Positions 26,772 to 36,200 of a stretch of 64,000 bases of DNA are shown here, in pieces. Location: positions 3,224,001-3,288,000 of the forward strand of contig NZ_OZ245785.1 of assembly GCF_965227785.1 (NCBI RefSeq). Direction: 5' to 3'. The notes below the pieces were generated by a model that was not told the origin of the DNA, made no database searches, and saw nothing but the letters and a program-made list of their open reading frames with translations. Every line of letters starts with the position of its first letter. Positions within the stretch are counted from its first letter, which is position 1. Made by a program: the position numbers and the translations under genes. The stretch comes from Gracilimonas sp965227785 (GTDB taxonomy: Bacteria > Bacteroidota > Rhodothermia > Balneolales > Balneolaceae).

Positions 26772-27860
26772 ATGACGGTTTTATTGTTCATCATAGGGTT
26801 AGTTACGCTGATTGTGGGAGCAGAATTGTTCCTGAAGTCGGTAGATAAATTCGGCTTGGCATGGAGTGTATCTCCGGTTGTAATGGGGTTGACCGTTGTA
26901 GCCTTTGCTACCGGAGCCCCTGAATTGGCTATCAGTTTGCAAGCCGCTGCAGAAGGAAAGCCGGATCTGGTATTAGGGAATATTCTGGGCAGTAACATCG
27001 CAAACATCCTGCTGATTCTCGGTATAGCGGGTTTGGTAAAACCGCTCAAAATCACGAACCGGATTATAAAAATAGATGTTCCTGTAGTTATTGGAGCCAG
27101 CATTTTGCTTTATGTTTTAGCTATGGATGGGTTACTTACCATGGTGGACGGATTCATTATTTTTGGGGCTTTAGTAGCGTATTCCGTTTTTATGTATAGC
27201 CAAATCAAGAAAGATCGAAGGGATAATAAATTAAAAAAAGAAGAACTATCGGAGTTGGGAGAACCGGTAACCACACTTTTTTATGGGAAGTATATTTTTC
27301 TGCTGTTGGCAGGTTTAGTGCTCATTGTAATGGGCTCCAGATGGATGGTTGAATCTGCCGTTGAAATTGCCGGCATCCTTGGTATCTCTGAGCTTATTAT
27401 CGGCCTTACTATCGTATCGATTGGAACTTCACTCCCCGAAGTAGCTACTTCTCTTTCTGCAGTACGTCGGGATGATTCGGATACGGCCGTTGCCAACGTG
27501 ATGGGGAGTAACCTGTACAATATTCTGCTTACTTTAAGTCTTACCATTATTGTAGCTCCCGGTGCATTAGATGTATCTATGGATGCCATCAGGCTCGACC
27601 TACCGTTCATGGTGATTGTTGCAGCGGCCTGTTTACCGCTCTTCTGGCCGGCAAAAGAACTGGGAAGGCCTGAAGCTGTCGGATTTCTCTTCTATTATTT
27701 GGCGTATATGACTTACCTGGTGTTAATCGCCATGCAACATCCGCTTAAAGAAACCATGGAGTGGGGGATGGTTTGGGTTGTAATCCCGCTTACCATAATT
27801 CTTATTATTGGAAAATTTATTGCCGACTGGAAGAAAAGAAGAGACCTGATGTATAAGTGA
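26772..27860 (+). CDS. Calcium/sodium antiporter (CaCA family, YrbG-like)
   Basis: A 362-residue inner-membrane exchanger with about ten helices and the two inverted alpha repeats of the family: V-A-F-A-T-G-A-P-E-L-A-I-S near residue 51 with L-G-S-N-I-A-N, and V-S-I-G-T-S-L-P-E-V-A-T-S near residue 217 with M-G-S-N-L-Y-N. Glu residues in these motifs bind the cation. It probably exports Ca2+ in exchange for Na+, or K+ for some members. It is monocistronic. Confidence 0.92.
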   Translation: MTVLLFIIGLVTLIVGAELFLKSVDKFGLAWSVSPVVMGLTVVAFATGAPELAISLQAAAEGKPDLVLGNILGSNIANILLILGIAGLVKPLKITNRIIKIDVPVVIGASILLYVLAMDGLLTMVDGFIIFGALVAYSVFMYSQIKKDRRDNKLKKEELSELGEPVTTLFYGKYIFLLLAGLVLIVMGSRWMVESAVEIAGILGISELIIGLTIVSIGTSLPEVATSLSAVRRDDSDTAVANVMGSNLYNILLTLSLTIIVAPGALDVSMDAIRLDLPFMVIVAAACLPLFWPAKELGRPEAVGFLFYYLAYMTYLVLIAMQHPLKETMEWGMVWVVIPLTIILIIGKFIADWKKRRDLMYK

Positions 27861-27942
27861 CCAGAATAAATCAGATTTAGTTGTTTCTGTTGCTTTTAAC
27901 GACCCGATTGCTATATTTAATAAGAGAGAAAAAATTCGGGTC

Positions 27943-29031
27943 ATGAAAAAATTACTTCTAATCTTCTTTTTTCCTGCATTTTTAGTGTCCGGTTGCGACA
28001 TATTTAACAGTGCGGGTTCCTCCAAAAAGAAAAAAATACCAGCATTTGAGTGGAGAGAAATAAACTATTTTGTCTCGGATTCGATCACTTCGGTAAACAC
28101 TGATATTAACGGAGACTTATACGTAGGTTCAAAAAAAAGGTGGTACGTCTCATCCGACACCGGAAAAACATTTAAAAGGTATAAAAAACCTGATTCAACG
28201 CATTTTAGTCATATTGAAAGAAGAGATGATACCTACTATGCAATAGGCGAAGTTGTTGTTGAGGATATATTTTGGGATTCTCCAATAATGGTAAATAAGC
28301 AAGAAATCTACAGATCAAAAGATAGATGGAAGTGGGAGAAAGTAATCGGGCCTTTTAAGATGTATGATATCGCTTTCGATGATGATAATTATATGTATAT
28401 ATCCAAGTTAGAAGGAGTGGTTACGGTTAACCTGACGGATAAATCCAAATATCATACCAATTTTTATCACAACAGTTGGTGGGGAAGTATTGTTGATGTT
28501 GTTGCCACAAATAGTAAAGGAGATATTTTTGCAGGATGTAGGGGTGGTATGTATAAATCCAGTGACAGAGGAAAGACCTGGAATAAGATAACCAACTCAA
28601 TTGGCAAAGATTATGACGACATCAAATTTTTAGAGGTTGTTGAGCAGGACCGAATTATTTCAATTGCCGTTCGAAGGCTTTTAATCTCAAATGACGATGG
28701 GCAAACCTGGGAAAAATTAAGAGAGCTTGATAGTTATAATAACTTATATGAAGGTAGAATGAGAAAATTCGAAGGCGTATATCCTTCAAATATGGATATT
28801 ATGCAAAATGGATATTTGTATTATGTCTCCAGTTTTGGAATTAATATTGCACATCCGGATTCTATCACTAAGTTCTATAATGCAGGGCCGGAGGGATATG
28901 ATTACGACAGACCTTTCCCCTATGAAGAGATTAAGACATTCTCAAACGGAGATGTACTTGTTTATAACTCAAGGAAAATTCTTTTTGGGAAAAGAAACCT
29001 GAACTCTGAGTTCTGGATTAAAAGGCTCTAA
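27943..29031 (+). CDS. Lipoprotein with BNR/Asp-box (sialidase-type) propeller repeats
   Basis: A 362-residue lipoprotein; lipobox L-V-S-G-C puts the lipidated Cys at residue 18. Asp-box motifs S-x-D-x-G-x-T-[FW] appear at least three times (S-S-D-T-G-K-T-F near 70, S-S-D-R-G-K-T-W near 206, S-N-D-D-G-Q-T-W near 249), which indicates a beta-propeller. No catalytic sialidase residues are evident, so a binding or structural role at the cell surface is more likely than an enzyme. The gene is AT-rich compared with neighbours. Confidence 0.83.
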   Translation: MKKLLLIFFFPAFLVSGCDIFNSAGSSKKKKIPAFEWREINYFVSDSITSVNTDINGDLYVGSKKRWYVSSDTGKTFKRYKKPDSTHFSHIERRDDTYYAIGEVVVEDIFWDSPIMVNKQEIYRSKDRWKWEKVIGPFKMYDIAFDDDNYMYISKLEGVVTVNLTDKSKYHTNFYHNSWWGSIVDVVATNSKGDIFAGCRGGMYKSSDRGKTWNKITNSIGKDYDDIKFLEVVEQDRIISIAVRRLLISNDDGQTWEKLRELDSYNNLYEGRMRKFEGVYPSNMDIMQNGYLYYVSSFGINIAHPDSITKFYNAGPEGYDYDRPFPYEEIKTFSNGDVLVYNSRKILFGKRNLNSEFWIKRL

Positions 29032-29043
29032 GTTATATATATG

Positions 29044-30684
29044 CTACCTCTTGTAATGCTGAGCATAATTAACCTCTAAAATATCCAGTCGCTCAAAGTG
29101 GGTTTGTAATCGCGACCGGAATTCCAGCCAGTTTTTATTCTCCACCGGCGTCCATAATACTTCAGATAAAGCAGTGGCTCTTGGGTAAGCCATGTACTCA
29201 ACTTTATCGCCTGAGTGAATGTATTCGGTCCAGACATTACCCTGAGCACCAAGTACAAATCTGGCTTCCTCCTCAGATAGCTCTTTAGGGATTGGTTCAT
29301 AGAAATACACATCCCTCAGGGTAGTAAAGCCACCAATGGCAAGAGGCTCGCTTTCCGGTTCGGCCTGGTAGTGATCATAATAATTGGAACCCCATGGAGT
29401 CATAATGACATCGTGATTCATTTTCGCAGCTTCGATGCCACCTTTCTCACCACGCCAGCTCATCACGGTGGCCCGGGGAGCTAAACCACCTTCCAGTATT
29501 TCATCCCAGCCAATAATCTGTCGGCCGTGTTTGTTTAAAAACTTCTCAATGCGACTAATAAAATAGCTTTGAAGTTCGTGTTCATCTTTAAGCCCTTCCC
29601 GTTTTATGACTTCCTGGGCAATTTGGCTTTCTTCCCACTGCTTTTTGGGAGCTTCATCTCCACCAATATGAATGTAGGTACTGGGGAAGAGCTCCATCAC
29701 TTCGGTCAGCACATCTTCCAGAAACTGAAAAGTTTCTTTTTTGGGACAGTAAATATCTTCGAAAATTCCCCAGGTAGGCTGCACATGATACTCTTTTTCA
29801 AAACAGCCAAACTGAGGATAAGCAGCTAAAGCAGCAGAGGAGTGTCCCGGCATTTCTATTTCGGGAATGACGGTAATATTGCGTTTTCCCGCGTAGGCTA
29901 CTACTTCCCTAATCTCATCTTGGGTATAAAACCCGCCATATCTCACATTATCATAAATGCCGGTTCCGTAACGACCGATCAGGGTTGAGTCTCTCCAGGC
30001 GCCGACTTCAGTCAACTTCGGGTACTTCTTGATTTCGATTCGCCATCCCTGATCTTCGGTGAGGTGCCAGTGAAAGCGATTCATCTTGTGCATGGCAAGC
30101 AGATCGATGTATTTCTTCACAAACTCGACAGGGAAAAAATGACGGGCTACATCCAGGTGCATTCCTCTATATTGGAAACGCGGATAATCCTTAATGGTGA
30201 CAACCGGCAATTTCCACTCCTGATTATTGGGAGCCAGCGAAGGCAGTTTATGTTCTATGACCGGATCAAAAAGCTGTCTCAGGGTCTGAATACCATAAAA
30301 AAGTCCTGCGGTTTTACGAGCAGAAATTCTGATCTCCTCTTCCATAACCGATAGCGTATAGCCTTCCGGGTGTTCAACCTCGTTATCTTCCTCTAAGATC
30401 AGGAAAACAGCTGCATTCGTGTCTGTTCTTGATTCTTCAAAAGAGAGCTCGTGATCCATCCAGGTTGCAGCATAGAGGAGATCGGCAAGGTACTTTCCGA
30501 GAAACTGCATTTCTTCGGTATCTTCGGAAAGGTGGATGGTTGTGAACCTGTCAAGCTCAAAGAAACCTTCACCATATTCCACAGAAACCGGTTTGGGGAT
30601 GATGGATACAGTGGGCTGTGCCTGAAAGGCAAAAAGAGAATGAGTTATAAAGAGAGAGGCTAAAATAAACAGAAAGTGCTTCAT
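29044..30684 (-). CDS. Glycoside hydrolase family 20 beta-N-acetylhexosaminidase
   Basis: A 546-residue enzyme. The ATG at 30684 gives a signal peptide (M-K-H-F-L-F-I-L-A-S) ending near F-A; an earlier in-frame start at 30780 adds a polar extension and is not preferred. A GH20b-like N-terminal domain spans about 25-150. The catalytic barrel follows, with the H-x-G-G-D-E-A motif near residue 340 holding the Asp-Glu pair that polarises the substrate N-acetyl group and protonates the glycosidic bond. It removes terminal GlcNAc/GalNAc in the periplasm, for chitin oligomers or cell-wall recycling. Confidence 0.94.
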   Translation of the reverse strand: MKHFLFILASLFITHSLFAFQAQPTVSIIPKPVSVEYGEGFFELDRFTTIHLSEDTEEMQFLGKYLADLLYAATWMDHELSFEESRTDTNAAVFLILEEDNEVEHPEGYTLSVMEEEIRISARKTAGLFYGIQTLRQLFDPVIEHKLPSLAPNNQEWKLPVVTIKDYPRFQYRGMHLDVARHFFPVEFVKKYIDLLAMHKMNRFHWHLTEDQGWRIEIKKYPKLTEVGAWRDSTLIGRYGTGIYDNVRYGGFYTQDEIREVVAYAGKRNITVIPEIEMPGHSSAALAAYPQFGCFEKEYHVQPTWGIFEDIYCPKKETFQFLEDVLTEVMELFPSTYIHIGGDEAPKKQWEESQIAQEVIKREGLKDEHELQSYFISRIEKFLNKHGRQIIGWDEILEGGLAPRATVMSWRGEKGGIEAAKMNHDVIMTPWGSNYYDHYQAEPESEPLAIGGFTTLRDVYFYEPIPKELSEEEARFVLGAQGNVWTEYIHSGDKVEYMAYPRATALSEVLWTPVENKNWLEFRSRLQTHFERLDILEVNYAQHYKR

Positions 30685-30810
30685 AGTGAGCGATCGGTTA
30701 AGAGTTTGAAGCTGATAAGATAGCATTTCTGAACTTTTATAGTTAATGTAAGAAGTGATTTTTAAGTAAAGTATTAACAATTAGTAATGTCCAGTATGTT
30801 TTTTGAGGAA

Positions 30811-31896
30811 ATGATTATAAAGAAATTACTTGTCCCTTCTTTGTTGGTTCTATGCATATCATGCAGTCAGCATGATGAGCAAAACTCAGAAATTTCAATG
30901 ACTGATGTTCTGACTTTTACTCCAGAAGAGAGGTTGAAAATTGACCATACCGGAGATCGGTATTTTGATCATTTGGGCTATCAATCTGTAGTGCTCAAGA
31001 ATGAGCGAATTGTGCTCCCGGACCGGGGGACATCAAACATTTTAGTGATTAACAAGAATGGTGAGTTTCAGTCTGCGGTAGAGAAAGGAAGGGGGCCAGG
31101 GGAAATACTGGATGCCTACAATTTTACCAAAACCAAGGATGGGGGTATTTTCACTTTTGATCAAAAGAATGATAAAATTCTGGAGTTTGACAGTCAACTA
31201 AACTTGGTACAAGAACTAATTCCGCCACCATTTGAAAACACCAGCATTCGATATGTATATGATTTGAATGAGACATTGGTATTTGAATTAACTTCTTTTG
31301 GGTTTTTAGATAATCCAGACCTGGAAAAGAAAAAAATATTTGTGCAGTACTTTCCCTCTTCAGAAGAGTATGGGAAACGTTGGTCGGTGAAAGATAAGCC
31401 TTATGCTATTTTAAGAGTAGATGGTAGGGCAGTAGGAGCAGGGCAAGTGCCATTTACTTATGATCAGCTCACAGCTTACAATCCTGAAAATAATTCATTG
31501 TTCATTTTTGGCACTAACACCAACAAAATCACTGAAATTGATGCAGAGTACGATACCTTATCAGTTGTGAAAGTTAGTCTACCAGTTGAACCCGTAAATC
31601 AGGCTGAGTTAGACTCCTTGAAAGGGGATAATAGAAGTGAACAGTGGAAAACAATGAAAGAGTTAGTACCTGAAGTAAAATCTCCGGCTGATAAAATGAT
31701 GTATTATGATGGTGAATTTTGGCTGAAGTCTAACCTGAGGGGCAATCACATTAAATGGTTTGTACTTAATAGAAATGGTGAAGTTTTGCGGGTGGTACAG
31801 CTACCTAAAGAAAGTATTTTAATGCACGTTTCGGAAGAGCACCTGGGAGTTCGGCTTGATGATGTGACGTTTGCTCTATACGAGAACCCGAAATAG
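30811..31896 (+). CDS. 6-bladed beta-propeller lipoprotein
   Basis: A 361-residue lipoprotein. From the ATG at 30811 the lipobox C-I-S-C places the lipidated Cys at residue 18; an in-frame ATG at 30787 would add eight residues. The mature protein has repeated strand blocks of the 6-bladed NHL/TolB-type propeller family common in Bacteroidota lipoproteins, including G-R-G-P-G-E near residue 93. It is diverged from the GH20 gene on the opposite strand with 126 bases between the starts. The function is unknown, probably ligand or partner binding. Confidence 0.82.
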   Translation: MIIKKLLVPSLLVLCISCSQHDEQNSEISMTDVLTFTPEERLKIDHTGDRYFDHLGYQSVVLKNERIVLPDRGTSNILVINKNGEFQSAVEKGRGPGEILDAYNFTKTKDGGIFTFDQKNDKILEFDSQLNLVQELIPPPFENTSIRYVYDLNETLVFELTSFGFLDNPDLEKKKIFVQYFPSSEEYGKRWSVKDKPYAILRVDGRAVGAGQVPFTYDQLTAYNPENNSLFIFGTNTNKITEIDAEYDTLSVVKVSLPVEPVNQAELDSLKGDNRSEQWKTMKELVPEVKSPADKMMYYDGEFWLKSNLRGNHIKWFVLNRNGEVLRVVQLPKESILMHVSEEHLGVRLDDVTFALYENPK

Positions 31897-31984
31897 GAGC
31901 CGTTAAATATTAGCAATTAAAAGCTTTCACCATATCTAATAGAAGTTTGGTCATTGGAATTTGCAGCTTGGGATTTAACAGTTA

Positions 31985-32932
31985 TTACTTTTTCGCCTGT
32001 TCTTCTTTTTCTTTGAGAATGTAATTAGCATATAAAAACTCCAATGCGGAGGCTTCATATCCTTTCCAGTTCTTTATGAGTTCCTGAAAGCGTTCTTCCG
32101 TAGTGTTATGCGGATCTTCTCCATAGCTCCAGATAATCCACCGGCGCAAGCCTTTTTCCTCTCCGCTTTTCCTGTTGGATGGGAAAACCGCATCAGTTCG
32201 TCCACGCATCATCATCAAATCCTGGCCGGAGGTAGGACCGATACCTTTGATGCTCGTAAGCTCATCGTAGCATGTTTGCGGATCGCAGGTACTCAGATGC
32301 TCCATATCCACTTCACCGGCAACAATATCGTTAGCCAGCCCGACCAAATACTGCCCCTTCCGAAGAGTAGGACCCAGTTTGCGAATATTGGCAGGATCTG
32401 CCTTCATGAGCTGATGGGGGCGGGGCCAGGCCGGTAGCGATTTTTTACCCAGCATCAGAGCTGTTCCATACGTTTCCCGGATCTTATACATCATTTTCTT
32501 AGCCGTGGGCTTATGGTTCATCTGCATTTGAACAATACGATAGAGGATATCTTCAAACAAATTAGCGCGGGTCATGCGCTTAAGTCCGTACAGGTCAGTG
32601 AGTTTATCACCGAGAACCGGGTCATTCTCAGCCTGATCATAAAGCGGGCGCAGGTCCATATCAGTTCCGAAGATTTTCGAGAGACTCTTGTTGGCTTCAG
32701 CAATTTCCTCTTTTGATAACGACTCCTGAGACTCAATATGAAATTCCGGATTTTCCGGATCCCCGTTAAAAAAGACCGTTACGATGGCGTCCGTTTCCCC
32801 GATGGGAATGGGGCGGGTGAATCCTTCCTCAAAGATTTTTTCAGGTTCATGCTCGTGATCAAAGTAGGATTCGATGTCGAGGCAAAGAAACCAATCGTGA
32901 GGAGGGATGGATTTTAAGGTCCAGGAGCTCAT
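31985..32932 (-). CDS. HhH-GPD-fold DNA glycosylase-like protein
   Basis: A 315-residue protein whose C-terminal half has the helix-hairpin-helix of 3-methyladenine/8-oxoguanine-type glycosylases (S-I-K-G-I-G-P-T-S-G-Q-D-L-M near residue 228). The N-terminal ~110 residues resemble the AlkA-type beta domain. In AlkA-like enzymes the catalytic Asp follows about 20 residues later in a P-x-G-D-x-G-L-R-R-like context; here the matching stretch reads S-G-E-E-K-G-L-R-R, so the Asp seems replaced by Glu after a short insertion. It may be a divergent glycosylase or a DNA-binding homologue. Confidence 0.75.
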   Translation of the reverse strand: MSSWTLKSIPPHDWFLCLDIESYFDHEHEPEKIFEEGFTRPIPIGETDAIVTVFFNGDPENPEFHIESQESLSKEEIAEANKSLSKIFGTDMDLRPLYDQAENDPVLGDKLTDLYGLKRMTRANLFEDILYRIVQMQMNHKPTAKKMMYKIRETYGTALMLGKKSLPAWPRPHQLMKADPANIRKLGPTLRKGQYLVGLANDIVAGEVDMEHLSTCDPQTCYDELTSIKGIGPTSGQDLMMMRGRTDAVFPSNRKSGEEKGLRRWIIWSYGEDPHNTTEERFQELIKNWKGYEASALEFLYANYILKEKEEQAKK

Positions 32933-32949
32933 AGGATAGTGATAAAGTG

Positions 32950-32997
32950 AAAGTTGATTACGTGAGGATATGACTAAGACCTCATGTAATCAACTTT
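32950..32997. promoter_or_regulatory. Long perfect-type inverted repeat upstream of the glycosylase-like gene
   Basis: Arms AAAGTTGATTACGTGAGG (32950-32967) and CCTCATGTAATCAACTTT (32980-32997) pair at 17 of 18 positions around a 12-base loop. It starts 17 bases before the minus-strand start codon at 32932. There is no T-run on the minus strand after it, so it is not a standard terminator. It could be an operator, an mRNA structure or a dispersed repeat. Confidence 0.7.
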
Positions 32998-33155
32998 TAG
33001 ATAAGGAAGATCATTTCAACCTTTTTGAACCATGATTTGTGGGATTTTTGGATAAGCTTGATTCGCATATCAGAATCCTTCAACATAGGTTCAGCAAGAT
33101 TATTCGTCCACTTAGTATTGCCCGAAGTAGAATCTCTTTTATCTGACAAAAAGAA

Positions 33156-33191
33156 AAACCCCTTAGAATCAGTTCGATTTCTAAGGGGTTT
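33156..33191 (-). terminator. Intrinsic terminator of the giant surface-protein gene
   Basis: On the minus strand the arms AAACCCCTTAGAA and TTCTAAGGGGTTT enclose a 10-base loop and run into a T-rich tail. It lies 25 bases past the stop codon of the 10.6-kb gene. Confidence 0.93.
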
Positions 33192-33216
33192 GAATAGAAT
33201 TAAAACAACTATAGTG

Positions 33217-36200
33217 TTACTTCACCAACACCATTTTCTTCGACAATGAGTAAGCTTTTCCGGAAGCAGCTTCTACATTTAGTACGTAAATATACATACC
33301 GGAGGCGTATCGGGAAGCGTCCCAGTTCAGCTTGTAGTATCCGGGGCGTACACCGTTTTCATTGATCAGCGTTTCTACTTTTCGCCCCAGTATATCAAAC
33401 ACGGTGATGCTTATCTTTGCCTGCTCAGCCAGCTCATAATGAATGGTAGTGGTTGGGTTGAAGGGGTTCGGGTAGTTTTGCGACATAGTGAAACTTTCAG
33501 GCAATTCCTCGGCAACTTTAACCGCTTTGCGAGCCACTTGCTGTTGAGCCGGTTTGTCTTTCGCTCTCAGATCCGAGACGATGATAAGTTCCGCATCCTG
33601 GTCGTTCAGTGAATGGAAGGTCAGGGTGGCGATTTCCCGTTCCTGAACCGGCGCTAAAGATCCAAAATTGGCCACGTTCAGGGTGATAATTCCATTTACA
33701 CTGTCCACATGGGAGAGGAACACATTAGCACTGCTGCTGTGCATATTGAACAGCTCCTTGTCGGTAATATCAGCGACACTGAGTTTTTCCTCATCGTAAT
33801 CAATCACCAGCGAAAGCGCCGTTACGCTGTCGGGGTGGGAGAGAGCAAATGAATAGCTAACCTCCCGAGGTGCGTCTGGATTGGAGCTGTATTCCTGAGC
33901 CTGCTCTACCTTGCGGTAACTGATATGCTGCAGTGTATCGGAGATAGAAACGGCAGATTTCTGCTGTGAAGCCGGGTGTACCGAATTGCTTGTGCCAACC
34001 GGGATTTCCGTTCCAGAAGTAAGCGATTGTTTAGCTCCTGAACGGCCGGCCGAGATGGCATTGCTTACAGACGAGCCGTTATTGACTCCGGAAATGAGTG
34101 CAGCCATATCCTGAGCTTTAGCAGCTTTGCTTCTGTTTTGCGTTAAGTTCCAGAACCGAATAAAGGAAACGATATCATCAACATTGAAATCGTTATCTGT
34201 ATTCAATCGGGCATTCGGGAAGCTTAAGCCACCGCTGAAATCGAGTGGAGCAGTTTCAAAGCCGAAGTTATTGTTTCTCCAGCCATTGCTAAAAGCATCG
34301 AGGTCGTCGAAATCAACCGCGAAATCGCTATCAAAGTCACCAATCATAGTGACATAAAACTCCGGAGAGGAGTAGGTATTGTCTGCAGATGTAAACTGTC
34401 CGTCTCCATCAACATCGATGAAATACTGCCCTCCGCTGTTATCCTGCATGGTTTGTGACGAGATTTGTACAGACAGGGTGTCCAGAGTATGGAAATTGTT
34501 GTTATCAAGAATCAGGCTGTTACCTTCTGCATTGAGTGCTCCCGATGTAATAGTTGCCCCATCATCATTTGTGATGGTTAAGGCACCGGAAAATACCGTT
34601 GAGAAGTCATTGAGTGAATTAACGTCGGTATCAAGTACAATTTCCACACCGTGATTGAGATACAGAATATTTCCATTTGGATTGAAATCGGTAATGCTGA
34701 GAGGGGTGATCAGGAAGTTTTGGCTAACTCCAAGTGTGCCACTGAACTGTCCGCGGATGGCGATATCAAGATTTCCGTTACCATCCATATCATAAGGGTG
34801 GATGCTGACGGCTCCATTAAAATCGCTGGTAAGGACATTAGCAGAAGAAAAGGAATTGTTTCCGTTGTTTTGGAACCACATACCCTGACCATCGTCCGGT
34901 GAAGTTGCGAGTACATCTACAAGTCCATCTCCATTAAGGTCTCCTACAGATACATCGGCGGCCTGGGTAACACCGGTTCCGATGACCGACTTACTGCCAA
35001 AGGTGCCGTCTCCGTTGTTGATGAACGCTCCAACCTCACTTTCACCCGAAGATGCATAAACTACATCTAAGTCGCCGTCATTGTTGAGATCGGCCGCAGA
35101 TACTCGTTCTGGATTCGTGATGTTGGCTCCGATGACTGTACGTGTGAACGAGCCGTTACCATCGTTTTGGTAGTAAGCTACTTCATGGCCGCCGTTCTCA
35201 CCTGAGATGATATCCGTAAGGTTATCACCGTTAAAGTCGGCAGCATAAACTGAGTTAATCTGATTGCTGTTATCGACTACGTTGTTTTCAGAACCGAATG
35301 CAACTTCAGATAAGAAGCTTTGGTTTTCGTACCAGCTGATTTTTCCATCATTTGATGAAGCAATAACCACGTCGGTAAAACCATCGTTATTCATGTCAGC
35401 TGGGAAGATATCCGAGATACCGGTGTGATTTACGGATACAGTAGTCTCATCCATGAAGCTGGTGTTCGCTGTACTGCCTCCATTATTCTTCAGTACTCTG
35501 AACTCATTATTCACATTGGAAATAAATACGAGGTCAGGAAACTCACTTCCGTACACGTTCATGGTACGGACGATTTTGGGATTGACCGATCCTGCATAGT
35601 TGAAATTCAGTGATCCCTGGAATGGATTATCACCATTCGAGAAGTACATGGTTATCATATTATCAGATGGTCTTGTAGCAATCAGGTCTTCAAGCCCATT
35701 ACCGTCAATATCCGCGGAAGTAATATTACCTACACCAGCAAAGCCGGTTTGTGTATCAAACAGGCCAAAGGTACCCTCACTTTCATTCAGGTAGAGATAC
35801 TTGCCGGGATAGGTGTATTGTATTCCGTTGGTTGTAACCGATATATTCACAAAGCCGGTTATACCTGCAGGCGATTCTACAACAATTGAAGCAGAGTCAG
35901 CGCTCACAACGTTAGCGTCAGTACCGCCAAACTGCACCTGATTTTCAGAAAGCACATTAGAGAACCCAATTCCTGACAATGTAATCTGTGCCCCTTCAAC
36001 ACCCGAAGTTGGGTGAATTCCTGAAATCTGGGTTGATACGGCTTTAATGCTTACGGTGTCTGAGGCTACACGAGTATTACTGGAATCGATAGCAACTACC
36101 CGGTAGTAATAAGTTACACCGTTACTTAAGCCGGTATCTTCGTAGGTAGTTCCGGTTTGTGGTGTGCCAAGCAGAGATGTAAACCCATCAACATCAGGGT

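Noticed and set aside
33025..33249. Plus-strand 74-residue open frame between the glycosylase-like gene and the giant gene
   Set aside because: It runs through the minus-strand terminator and into the giant gene, and shows no protein-like features.
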